From the NCBI GenBank assembly GCA_005778355.1, contig SXON01000216.1, positions 1 through 40,260 on the forward strand: DNA of 40,260 nucleotides, written 5' to 3'. Below the pieces are notes generated by a model that was not told the origin of the DNA, did no database searches, and saw only the letters and a program-made list of their open reading frames with translations. The stretch's first letter is position 1. Each line of letters opens with the position of its first letter. This document shows, one piece after another, positions 31,503-39,696 of this stretch. The translations under genes and the position numbers were made by a program. This DNA comes from Pseudomonadota bacterium (lineage in GTDB: Bacteria; Myxococcota_A; UBA796; SXON01).

Positions 31503-32438
31503 CTACTCCTCTTCTTCCTCCGGCTCAGGCCGGAAGACGTTGACCGAGAACGCCACGCCGGGCACGGGGTCGCCGCCGTCGACACCGGTCATGTTTCCTT
31601 CGACGAGGATCTTGAGGAAGTCGAGGGGGACGACCGCGCCCCCGGCGTGCACCGCCCAGGGCGCCAGTCCCTGCGCCCCATCGGGGTCGAAGCTGCCCTC
31701 AACGCACACCACCGGGTTGACCATCGCCTCGGGGAGGAACACGCCGTAGAGCGTGCCCGTGGCGAACGGCGAGCCGTAGGCCATGCCGCCCATGCCACCG
31801 AGGGCCAGAGTGAGGAAGTCGGCGGGGTAGTACTCGGCGCCGATCACCGCCTCGTAGATCTGGTAGTCGGGCTCGGGGTACACCGCGACGCCCGACCAGG
31901 TGGCGAAAGAGTCGGTTTCCACGGTGACGTTGGCCTCGATGACCGCCGCCTCGTAGTCAAGGTCGTAGCCACCGCCGATCGCCACCATCGGACCCTCGCC
32001 GTCGTTGAAGAACCACTGGAACTCCGAACCGACCATCCTTCCCGGGCTGATGCCGAAGTACTTGCCGTGCTCCGGGAGGTACAGCGCCCAGTCGTCCCAG
32101 TCCTCCAGGCCGAAGCCCGCGTTGATGATGCCGCCCCGCGCTTCCCAGGAGCCGCCGTTGTAGCCGAGCATCAACCACTCGGGACGCGCGATCTCGTTGA
32201 CACCGAAGTCGGGCGGTGGGTCCTGAAAGCCAAAGGCCGGCGCGTAGTCCATCGTGGCGTCGATGTCGGCGCGGAACACCAGGCCCCCGGCGCTCCCCGC
32301 CACGTTCACCTCCGCCTCCGCGTTGCCCGCGAATCCACCGGTATCGGAGAGGTCGAGGGCACCGCGGCCTTGCACGCCGCCTCCAACGAAAACCTCGGCA
32401 TCCTGGGCGAAGGTCAGCGAAACGAGTCCGAGCAGCAT
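31503..32438 (-). CDS. Putative outer-membrane beta-barrel protein
   Basis: A 311-residue exported protein. The signal is very short (MLLGLVSLTFAQ, no positive charge). The mature part has alternating beta-rich strands with many Gly, Asp and aromatic residues (such as WEARGGIINAGFGLEDWDDW and VIGAEYYPADFLTLALGGMGG), as in small outer-membrane barrels or porins. It ends in an unusual acidic tail (PEPEEEEE) instead of the terminal aromatic residue recognised by the BAM complex. The ATG at 32438 has GGAG seven bases upstream. It is the first gene of the minus unit with the dehydrogenase and the membrane protein. No named family is recognised. Confidence 0.6.
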   Translation of the reverse strand: MLLGLVSLTFAQDAEVFVGGGVQGRGALDLSDTGGFAGNAEAEVNVAGSAGGLVFRADIDATMDYAPAFGFQDPPPDFGVNEIARPEWLMLGYNGGSWEARGGIINAGFGLEDWDDWALYLPEHGKYFGISPGRMVGSEFQWFFNDGEGPMVAIGGGYDLDYEAAVIEANVTVETDSFATWSGVAVYPEPDYQIYEAVIGAEYYPADFLTLALGGMGGMAYGSPFATGTLYGVFLPEAMVNPVVCVEGSFDPDGAQGLAPWAVHAGGAVVPLDFLKILVEGNMTGVDGGDPVPGVAFSVNVFRPEPEEEEE

Positions 32439-32500
32439 GGGGTCTCCGGGGGCGGGGTGAACCCGAAACGTACTACATTCGCGCGCTCGACGGAGCCGCC

Positions 32501-33898
32501 ATGCCTGTTCCCACTCCCGCCCGCGTCGTCCACACCGAGGTGCCCGGCCCTCGCGCTCGCGAGCGCATCGCGCTCGGCGCCTTCGACCTGCAGCACGGCT
32601 ACCGCACGGTGGTCGTCGACGACGAAAAATCGCAGGGGGTGTCCCTCGCCGATGTCGATGGCAACGTGTTCCTCGACCTCTTCAGCTCCTTCGCCCTCGG
32701 CGCGCTCGGCTACAACCACCCGGCGCTGGTGGAAGTGGCGCGCAGCGCCGAGTTTCTGCGGGCCTCGATCAACCCAACCAGCACGCCGTTCCTCACGACG
32801 GACACCTGGCTGCGCTTCATGGCGGAGCTCAAAGAGAAGTGGGCGCCGAAGGGCACAGAGCGGGTGTTCTGCGTCGACGGCGGTGGCGAGGGCATCGAGT
32901 CGGCGATCAAGCTGGCGTTCATGGCCCACGCCACGCGGCGCCGTGTCGCGGCCGGTGGTCCCGCCGACCCCTTGCAGCTCTCCGCCGAGGAGCAGGAGCG
33001 CATCCTCGACAACGGCGGTATCGACAGCGTGATGATCTCCTTCCGCGGTGCATTCCACGGGCGTTCACTCGGTGCGCTCTCCGCGACGCACAGCAAGATC
33101 ACCCACAAGGCCGACGTGCCGGCATTCCGCTGGCCGATGGCTACCTTCCCCGCCAACCGCTGGCCCCTGGAACGCTATGCCGACGAGAACGCCGCCGCCG
33201 AGGCCGCGTCGCTCGCCGAGGTGGCGCGCATCTTCGAGATGCACGACGGTCGCGTGGCCAGCGTGCTCGTGGAGCCCGTGCAGAGCGAGGGCGGCGACCG
33301 GCACGCCTCGGGGGCCTACTTCCGCGGCCTCCAGGCCCTCTGCAAGCAGCACGGCGCCGCGCTGATCCTCGACGAGGTGCAAACCGGCGTGGCGATCACC
33401 GGCACGATGTGGTTGCACGAGCAGTTCAACCTTCCGGAGCCGCCCGACCTCGTGGCCTTCGGCAAGAAGATGCAGATGGGCGGCTGCTTTGCCACCGCGC
33501 CTTACGCGATCACCCAGTTCGGTCGCATGTACCAGACCCGCAACGGCGACCGCGCGCGGGCGATGCTCGCCACCGCCACCCTGCGCACCATCGACGCCGA
33601 GGGGCTCTGCGCCCACGCGGCGCGCGAGGGGGCCTACTTCCTGGCGGGTTTGCAAGAGATCGCGGATCGTCACCCAGCGCTCGTGACCGACGCGCGCGGT
33701 CGCGGCTTCTTGATCGCCTTCGACCTCCCCACGCCCGCCGCGCGCGACGACTTCCTCAAGCGTGCGCTCAGGCGCGGGATCTTCGCCTCCTACACCGGCA
33801 GCAAGTCGGTGCGCATCCGACCGCACCTGGTCACCCAGCGAGCCGACATCGACGAGGCCCTGGGCGTATTCGCCGCCGTGGCGAAGGAGATGGCCTGA
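32501..33898 (+). CDS. Class III aminotransferase, GABA/lysine-aminotransferase type
   Basis: A 465-residue PLP enzyme of aminotransferase class III. Residues 12-18 (TEVPGPR) begin the homology. Then come VSLADVDGNVFLDLFSS (47-63), AFHGRSLGALSATHSK (184-199), VEPVQSEGGDRHAS (257-270), LILDEVQTG (288-296, Asp291 binds the PLP ring nitrogen) and the lysine loop FGKKMQMGGCF (320-330). The blocks match the eukaryotic-type 4-aminobutyrate aminotransferase and lysine 6-aminotransferase group. The ATG at 32501 has GGAG about seven bases upstream. The frame is open before it only as shadow of the divergent gene. It is a paralogue of the C-terminal half of the next gene. Confidence 0.88.
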   Translation: MPVPTPARVVHTEVPGPRARERIALGAFDLQHGYRTVVVDDEKSQGVSLADVDGNVFLDLFSSFALGALGYNHPALVEVARSAEFLRASINPTSTPFLTTDTWLRFMAELKEKWAPKGTERVFCVDGGGEGIESAIKLAFMAHATRRRVAAGGPADPLQLSAEEQERILDNGGIDSVMISFRGAFHGRSLGALSATHSKITHKADVPAFRWPMATFPANRWPLERYADENAAAEAASLAEVARIFEMHDGRVASVLVEPVQSEGGDRHASGAYFRGLQALCKQHGAALILDEVQTGVAITGTMWLHEQFNLPEPPDLVAFGKKMQMGGCFATAPYAITQFGRMYQTRNGDRARAMLATATLRTIDAEGLCAHAAREGAYFLAGLQEIADRHPALVTDARGRGFLIAFDLPTPAARDDFLKRALRRGIFASYTGSKSVRIRPHLVTQRADIDEALGVFAAVAKEMA

Positions 33899-36267
33899 GC
33901 CAGATCGACGTCGACCCCCGCGACCTGCACGTCGGCGAGGGCGCGGCGCGCTTCTACGCCGCCCTGGCCCGCTACCGCTGCGAGCACGTGACCGACCCGC
34001 GCTCCGCCGCCTTCGACACCTGCTACCGCGCGATGGACGCCTTCTTCGGCCCGCGCAACGAGATCGAGCGTCGCGACGTGCTCGAGCGCTGGCTGCGCGA
34101 CCCCATCGAGATGGGCGACATCCGGGTGCGCTACCACGCGTTCAACTGGTACGACCAGGACGGCTCGCTCGCCGCCGTGCGCGACATCTTCGTGGCCACC
34201 GACGTGGTCGACCCCATCTGCGTGGTGCTGTTGTCGCACAGCTACGTGCTCCCGGCCCACCGTCGTGGCGGCGTGGCGGCGCTGGTGCGCACCGTTCCCG
34301 CCACGGTGGCGCGCGCCGACGTGGCCGAGCGCGAACTTCCCGACGACACCCCCATCCTGCTCACCGCGGAGATGGAGCCCCTCGACCCCGCGGCCGAAGA
34401 CAGTCGCGTGCGTTTGTTGTCCTACGGTCGGGCCGGCTTCTCGGTGGCCCACCCCGAGGTGCTCCCCTATTTCCAGCCGGACTTCCGCGATGTCCACGCG
34501 CTCGGGGTCGATGCGCACCACGTGCCGATGGCGATCGTCTTGCGTTGGCTCGGGCACGAGCGGGCGACGGCGCTGCCCTGGCTCTACGCCGAGGCCATCG
34601 TCCATCACTTCAAGCGCATCCACAGCCGCGCGCTCGACAAGGACGACCTCTGGGTGGCCAGCGACCACGGGCTCTCTGGGCTTCGCCGCTGGGGACGCCG
34701 CGACGTGCCGCTCATGCGCATCCCCCCCGACCCTTCCGGGCTCCTCGCCCTCGAGCCGATGCTGCGCTCCGTGATGTTGCCCCACTATCCGCCACAGTAC
34801 CGGGGGGACTTGCCCCCGGCGGCCGTGGAGCGCGATCATCTGATTTCCGTCACCCACACCATGGGAGGTCCCGTGCGATTCCCCGAGATTCCCGGCGAGC
34901 CCGGCTCCGCCCGCGTCGTTTCTACCGTCCCCGGCCCCAAGTCTGAGGCCCTGCGCGCCCGCCACGGCCAGTGGCAAGACGCGCGGACCGTCCACTTCTA
35001 CCAGGACGCCAAGCGAAGCCTCGGCAACTACATCGTCGACGTGGATGGCAACACGCTCCTCGACGTGTACGGCCACATTGGCGCCATCGCCATTGGCTAC
35101 AACCACCCCGACATGCTGCACGCCTGGAAGTCCGGGCGTTTCGACTGGTGTGCAGGGTGGCGCCCCTCGCTGGGCATCGCCGTGCCCCCCGAATGGGTCG
35201 ACGTCGCCGCGTCGTTGATGCGCGCCGCCCCCCGGGGCATGGCCCACGTGGCCACCATGACCACCGGCTCCGAGGCCGTGGAAAACGCGCTGAAGACCGC
35301 GTTTATCGCCAAGGCGCACCGCAACCGGGGCGGCCAGGCGGCGTCGGCCGAGGAGGTGGCGTCGTGCATGCTGAACCAGCAGGCGAGCGCCAACCGGATG
35401 AAGATCATCTCCTTCTCCGGGGCCTTCCACGGGCGAACCCACGGCTCGCTCTCCGCCACGCGCAGCAAGGCCATCCACAAGCTCGACATCCCCGCCTTTG
35501 ACTGGCCGGTCGTCGAGTTCCCGACCAGCCGTTTCCCTCTGTCACAATACGCGAGCGAGAACGCGGCGGCGGAGGCCCGATCGCTCGAGCAGGTGGAATC
35601 GCTCATGCGCCGAGCGCCTGAACAGATCGCCGCGGTGATCGTGGAGCCCATCCAGGGCGAGGGCGGCGACCGGCACGCTTCGCCCGCCTTCTTCGTGGGT
35701 TTGCGCAAGCTCTGCACGCAGTACGGTGCGAGCTTCATCGCCGACGAGGTGCAGACGGGGGTCGGCACCACCGGCCGGATGTGGGCCCACGAGGCCTGGG
35801 GCCCAGAGGGTGCCCCGGACATCATGACGTTTTCGAAGAAGATGCAGCTCGGCGGCTATTTCTACCGGGCTGGGCTCATGCCGCCGGAGCCGCTGCGGGT
35901 GTTCAACACCTGGCTCGGCGATCCGCTCCGCGGCGCCCAGGCCGAGCTCATCCTCGAGGTGATCGAACGCGACCGGCTGGTGGCCTGTGCCGCCGAGGCC
36001 GGCACACAGCTCCTGGCAGGGCTGGAGTCCCTCCAGTCGCGACACCCAGCGATACTGTCACAGGCACGCGGGCAAGGCACCCACTGCGCGATCGACGTGT
36101 GCGACGCCGGCACGCGCGGAAAGATCCTCGGCGCCGCTCTGCAGAACGGCCTCGAGATTGGTGGATCGGGCGAGACGACCATTCGTTTCCGTCCCGCGCT
36201 GATCCTCGGGCCGCGTCACGTGGGGGAGCTCCTGGAGCGGCTCGAGACCGCCGTGTCTCGCGCCTAG
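33895..36267 (+). CDS. Acyltransferase-like domain fused to GABA-type aminotransferase
   Basis: One open frame without a stop encodes about 790 residues. The N-terminal part (1-320) looks like a GNAT-type acyltransferase (YVLPAHRRGGVAALVRTVP, about 119-137). It is followed by a 464-residue class III aminotransferase (327-790) very like eukaryotic GABA transaminase: TVPGPKSEAL, SKAIHKLDIPAFDWP, VEPIQGEGGDRHAS, IADEVQTGVG, TFSKKMQLGG, FNTWLGDP. The two iron-sulfur cysteines of mammalian GABA transaminase are replaced (MTTGSEAVENALK). The likely start is CTG at 33895, overlapping the previous stop as CTGA, with AAGGAG five bases upstream. No ATG or GTG start of comparable quality lies nearby. 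An internal GTG at 34873 with GGGAGG four bases upstream could also yield the aminotransferase alone. Confidence 0.75.
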   Translation: MSQIDVDPRDLHVGEGAARFYAALARYRCEHVTDPRSAAFDTCYRAMDAFFGPRNEIERRDVLERWLRDPIEMGDIRVRYHAFNWYDQDGSLAAVRDIFVATDVVDPICVVLLSHSYVLPAHRRGGVAALVRTVPATVARADVAERELPDDTPILLTAEMEPLDPAAEDSRVRLLSYGRAGFSVAHPEVLPYFQPDFRDVHALGVDAHHVPMAIVLRWLGHERATALPWLYAEAIVHHFKRIHSRALDKDDLWVASDHGLSGLRRWGRRDVPLMRIPPDPSGLLALEPMLRSVMLPHYPPQYRGDLPPAAVERDHLISVTHTMGGPVRFPEIPGEPGSARVVSTVPGPKSEALRARHGQWQDARTVHFYQDAKRSLGNYIVDVDGNTLLDVYGHIGAIAIGYNHPDMLHAWKSGRFDWCAGWRPSLGIAVPPEWVDVAASLMRAAPRGMAHVATMTTGSEAVENALKTAFIAKAHRNRGGQAASAEEVASCMLNQQASANRMKIISFSGAFHGRTHGSLSATRSKAIHKLDIPAFDWPVVEFPTSRFPLSQYASENAAAEARSLEQVESLMRRAPEQIAAVIVEPIQGEGGDRHASPAFFVGLRKLCTQYGASFIADEVQTGVGTTGRMWAHEAWGPEGAPDIMTFSKKMQLGGYFYRAGLMPPEPLRVFNTWLGDPLRGAQAELILEVIERDRLVACAAEAGTQLLAGLESLQSRHPAILSQARGQGTHCAIDVCDAGTRGKILGAALQNGLEIGGSGETTIRFRPALILGPRHVGELLERLETAVSRA

Positions 36268-36270
36268 CCC

Positions 36271-36720
36271 CTACTTCCGGTAATCCCGCCCCATCACCGT
36301 CCGCCGTCCCTCGGCGCGGGCTTGGCGGATGGCGTCGCGCGTGAGGTCGCGGATAATGGCACTCAGCTCCTCCATCACGTCGGCCGAGCAGTTGAACTCG
36401 GACTGCTCGCGGATGTAGTCCTTGAGGCGACTGGCGATGATCAGCACCTCCTCAGCCTCGCGTTCCGGCGCGGGGCCGCGCACCACGCGGCGCTCGGGCT
36501 CCGCCGCGACGGACGTCGATACGGCGGGTGCGCGCATCTCGATCGCCCCCGCCGACCCGCGGTGGTTCATCCCGGGTGCGTGCGCGTCCCAGCAGGCCAC
36601 GGAGCAGAACGCCAGCGTGAACCGCGCCGTGTTGCACGTCGAAACGCTGCACTTGTAGTAGCGCTGCCCATGCAGGATGGGGTGCTTGCAGGAGGAGCAG
36701 GTGTGCCAGGTGGTCGCCAT
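36271..36720 (-). CDS. Zinc-finger protein with C-terminal histone-fold-like domain
   Basis: A 149-residue cytoplasmic protein. Residues 8-53 carry eight possible zinc ligands, C8-x2-C11-x12-C24-x4-C29-x9-C39-x3-C43-x3-H47-x5-H53. The end ([11 protein letters not shown]) resembles a MYND-type or other cross-braced finger. A disordered linker (about 55-90) follows. Residues 92-146 look like a histone fold: helix 1 ([12 protein letters not shown]), helix 2 ([19 protein letters not shown]) and the loop GRRTVMGRD, matching the conserved R-x-T-V/I-x3-D of archaeal and bacterial histones. The chain ends right there, so helix 3 is missing. DNA or protein binding is inference. It is convergent with the aminotransferase fusion. 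Confidence 0.65.
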   Translation of the reverse strand: MATTWHTCSSCKHPILHGQRYYKCSVSTCNTARFTLAFCSVACWDAHAPGMNHRGSAGAIEMRAPAVSTSVAAEPERRVVRGPAPEREAEEVLIIASRLKDYIREQSEFNCSADVMEELSAIIRDLTRDAIRQARAEGRRTVMGRDYRK

Positions 36721-36743
36721 GGCACCCTGCTATGTCGCGACCG

Positions 36744-37370
36744 CTAGGCGGGGAAGTCCGCGCCGTTCACCCGGAGCAAGTCCCCCACGGCGAGGCGGGG
36801 CTTGCGCGGGCCGTTGCCGGGGAGGCCCTTGCCTACCACCACGATCATCGCCGGCACGTAGCGCTCCGGAATGCCGAGCGTCGCGCTCACACCGGCCGGA
36901 TCGAAGCCGATCATCGGGCAGCTCACCCAGCCGCGTTCCTCGGCCGCGAGCATGAGCGCCATCGCCGAGAGGCCCACGGAGCGAACCGCCTCCTCGCGGG
37001 CCGCAGCGGGGTTGTTGTAGAAGCTGCCGGCCATATTGGACATGTAGTCGGCGACGCCCTGCGGCACGTGCCCCGCCTTGGCGGCAGCCTGCATACGCTC
37101 GATGTAGTCGAAGTGGGCGCGGGTGTCGCCGAGAACGACGAAGGCCACGGAGCAGGCGCCCACCTTGGGCTGGTTGTAGGCGACGGCCTGGAGCTTGCCC
37201 TTCAGCTCGCGGTCGGTGACCGCCACGAAGCGGGTGTGCTGGATGTTGAAGCTGCTCGGCGCTTGCGATGCGAGCTGCACGAGCGCCGCCACCTCGTCGG
37301 CGCTGATCTCCGCGCTCGGGTCGTAGTTGTTGGCAGAGAGGCGCTGATTGAGGGCAACGGAAACGTCCAC
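36744..37370 (-). CDS. Nitroreductase-family FMN oxidoreductase
   Basis: A 208-residue nitroreductase-fold protein that uses FMN and NAD(P)H to reduce nitro compounds, quinones or similar acceptors. Visible blocks are [16 protein letters not shown] (about 4-19), the FMN-contact segment [16 protein letters not shown] (about 36-51), the middle [20 protein letters not shown] and the C-terminal [15 protein letters not shown]. The GTG at 37370 is chosen because AAGGAG lies five bases upstream. The frame open to 37436 is Arg-rich and not family-like. It is on the same strand as its neighbours, with about 80 bases between it and the hydrolase gene. Confidence 0.88.
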   Translation of the reverse strand: MDVSVALNQRLSANNYDPSAEISADEVAALVQLASQAPSSFNIQHTRFVAVTDRELKGKLQAVAYNQPKVGACSVAFVVLGDTRAHFDYIERMQAAAKAGHVPQGVADYMSNMAGSFYNNPAAAREEAVRSVGLSAMALMLAAEERGWVSCPMIGFDPAGVSATLGIPERYVPAMIVVVGKGLPGNGPRKPRLAVGDLLRVNGADFPA

Positions 37371-37451
37371 GAAGGCTCCTTGAGGGCGCGCAATCCTACG
37401 GACAAGCGACCCGCACGGGTAGCGACGTCTGCGCAACAGTCTGTTGGGGCC

Positions 37452-39311
37452 TCATTCCCCGGGGTCGGTGACCACCCCGTGCTCGCCCTCGAAGAAGACG
37501 GGCCGAAAGAACGCCTCGATGGCGGCGAGTCCCTCGTCGCTGGAGTGGACGTTGTCGTGCTCGGCCGGCACGGCGACGCCGCCCCCGTGCACCGTCGCGG
37601 CCTGGACGTAGCCGAGACTGGCGCCTCCCGGGCCATTGCCGCTGACGGAGCCCGCGGTGAACGTGACGCCTTGCACCGGCCACACTTCGGAGCCCACGCC
37701 GGGCGCGGCGAAGGCCGTCGCCAGGAGGTCGTTCGTGCTGTTGGGCACGATCTCGTCGTTGTAGGCGGCCATCAGCATCACGTCGGGCGCGGACCGATCG
37801 TCGGCGCGATCCGACTGCACGCGCGGGGCCCAGGTCATCGGGTCGCCAGGGTCCATCATCGTCTGCAAGAGCGGGAAGGCGCGGTCGACCTCGCCGTCGC
37901 TGGTGCTCGACGGTTTCATCAGCTCGATGAGGATCGAGAACGTCGGGGAGTCCTCGATGATCTGGGTCACGCGGCCGCCGCCCACCACGAGCAGGCCCGC
38001 GTCGAGATGCGGCGACAGCGCGAGGGGCTCGGCCCCCATGATGCCGCCGAGGCTCACCCCGGCGTAGCCGATGCGCTCGGGGTCGAGATCGTCGACTCCG
38101 TCGCCGTCCCAGTCCACGCCGGCGCGGATGGCCTCCACCAGCTGGAGCTTGTCCCACGCCGACTGGCGGAAGTTGTCGCGCAGCTTGAGCCCGTGCAAGC
38201 CCGGCGGCGAGAGCCGGATGCCGAAGATCATCAGTGGCTCCATCGCGTCGAGGTCGGCCTCGGTACGCCCGGGGTGGTCGCCGTGCTCCACCGCGTCGAT
38301 GCCGATGAGCGCCAGCCCCTCTGCGGCCGCGGTGGCGACGACGTCTTCGCATTGCCCGCGGTCGCCCCCGAGCCCATGACCACACACCACCACCGGGAAG
38401 GGGCCCTTGCCGGGAGGGAGCCAGGCCGACAGCGGCAGGTCGTAGGTCGAGCGAACCGCAACCGCTCCGGGAGGAACAAGTCCGTCGCTGCCACGGTAGT
38501 CGTTCACCCGCAGGCTTCCCTCGCAGCGGCGCCACGCCCCGGTGTCGGCGCAGGTGCCCGGCGTGATGCTGAAGGTGGTCGAGGCCACGTCGCCGGCCAC
38601 CGCGAGCCCCTGCTCGGTGGCCGACTGGGTGGTGAAGAGCGTCATCGCGGCGAGCGAGGCGGGGTCGATGCCGGCCGCGTCGAGCGCGGTGCGGTAGCGC
38701 TCGGCCAACGGGTACTCGACGCCGAGCGCCGGATCGGCCAGCTCGCGGAGGTAGGTGGACGGCGACACGCAGTCAGCCTCGCCATTGAGCAAGCCCGCGA
38801 TGACGGTCGTTCCCGGCGGCAAGGGACGGCGGGGTTTCAAGAGCAGGGTGTGGTCGTAGTCCGTGAAGGTGATCTCGGGCTCGTGCCAGGTCGGACCCCC
38901 TTCCTCGAGCGACACAAGGAACACCCGGTCGCGACCGATGGCCTCGATGGGCAAGGCGCCGTCGAACTGGAAGTACAGGCCCGCGTTGAGCCCGAAACCG
39001 TCGAGCGTGGAGAGGAAGTCGAACCACTCGAGGTAGTTCTCCGGGAAATCGGCGAAGGCCCCCATGGTGGACGGGTCCATCTCCACCCGCAGCCCGGTGG
39101 AGGTATCCGCCTCCACCGTCCAAAAATCATCGGGGAAGGTTTGGAATTCCCCGTCGGGGTCTGGGTCGTAGGCGTAACGGCTCTCGCCCTCGCAGAAAGC
39201 GAGGGGCTCGGCGGGGACTTCCGCGCAACCAAGGACGAGGAGGAGCACGGCCGCAACATACCGCGGGGGCCACCTGGGCGATCGCCCACGGGGGCCGACC
39301 GCCTGGGGCAA
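37452..39311 (-). CDS. Alpha/beta-hydrolase lipoprotein
   Basis: A predicted lipoprotein of up to 619 residues. The hydrophobic stretch [10 protein letters not shown] ends in a lipobox cysteine. Residues about 45-270 form a beta-rich N-terminal domain. The alpha/beta-hydrolase core follows, with [17 protein letters not shown], the nucleophile elbow [12 protein letters not shown], and a histidine candidate in [10 protein letters not shown]. The oxyanion HG motif is present. Esterase or lipase activity on the cell surface is likely, and the substrate is unknown. The start is uncertain. TTG at 39311 gives a basic n-region. GTG at 39248 gives the very short uncharged signal common in this window. 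Neither has a good ribosome site. Confidence 0.75.
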   Translation of the reverse strand: MPQAVGPRGRSPRWPPRYVAAVLLLVLGCAEVPAEPLAFCEGESRYAYDPDPDGEFQTFPDDFWTVEADTSTGLRVEMDPSTMGAFADFPENYLEWFDFLSTLDGFGLNAGLYFQFDGALPIEAIGRDRVFLVSLEEGGPTWHEPEITFTDYDHTLLLKPRRPLPPGTTVIAGLLNGEADCVSPSTYLRELADPALGVEYPLAERYRTALDAAGIDPASLAAMTLFTTQSATEQGLAVAGDVASTTFSITPGTCADTGAWRRCEGSLRVNDYRGSDGLVPPGAVAVRSTYDLPLSAWLPPGKGPFPVVVCGHGLGGDRGQCEDVVATAAAEGLALIGIDAVEHGDHPGRTEADLDAMEPLMIFGIRLSPPGLHGLKLRDNFRQSAWDKLQLVEAIRAGVDWDGDGVDDLDPERIGYAGVSLGGIMGAEPLALSPHLDAGLLVVGGGRVTQIIEDSPTFSILIELMKPSSTSDGEVDRAFPLLQTMMDPGDPMTWAPRVQSDRADDRSAPDVMLMAAYNDEIVPNSTNDLLATAFAAPGVGSEVWPVQGVTFTAGSVSGNGPGGASLGYVQAATVHGGGVAVPAEHDNVHSSDEGLAAIEAFFRPVFFEGEHGVVTDPGE

Positions 39312-39447
39312 ATCCCGGAGCGCCCCTGTGCGAGCCTGCCCAAGCCGACCGGGCCCGCGCGGGCGGCGATCACCCAGCTATTCACCTTTCATTGGCACTA
39401 TTCAACAGACCACGCCAGTTGGTCCGACCTTTGCAGCGATCACGCGC

Positions 39448-39696
39448 ATGACCGTCTCCGGCATCCTCGCGGCCACCACGCCCGACCACATCGACGACGT
39501 GTGCCGCGCGATCGACGCCCACCCGTGGGCGCAGGTGCACTTCACCGACGGCCGCGGCCGGGTGGTGCTCACCATCGAGGCCGACGACGAGCAATCCAGC
39601 GTGGACCGCCTACTCGAGATCCGCCGCATCCCGCAGGTGTGGCTCGCGGAGATGGTCGAAGTTCGCAACGTAATCGAGGAAATGGAGCCATCATGA
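39448..39696 (+). CDS. napD: NapD, chaperone for periplasmic nitrate reductase
   Basis: An 82-residue NapD. The family binds the Tat signal of NapA and holds it back until the molybdenum cofactor is inserted. The ferredoxin-like fold is visible as [13 protein letters not shown], a helix, [18 protein letters not shown] and a final [11 protein letters not shown]. Length is normal. The ATG at 39448 starts the homology, and the open frame before it (from 39328) does not fit. Its stop overlaps the napA start as ATGA, so the chaperone and its client are coupled. No Fnr-like box is recognised upstream. Confidence 0.88.
   Translation: MTVSGILAATTPDHIDDVCRAIDAHPWAQVHFTDGRGRVVLTIEADDEQSSVDRLLEIRRIPQVWLAEMVEVRNVIEEMEPS

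Noticed and set aside
32501-33894. N-terminal extension of the fusion gene over the first aminotransferase
   Set aside because: The frame is open back to 32839 but is Arg-rich shadow of an intact aminotransferase in another frame. Homology begins only after 33895.
39400-39447. Sigma-54 promoter before napD
   Set aside because: TGGCAC is present near 39394, but the -12 element is AACA instead of TTGC at the right spacing.
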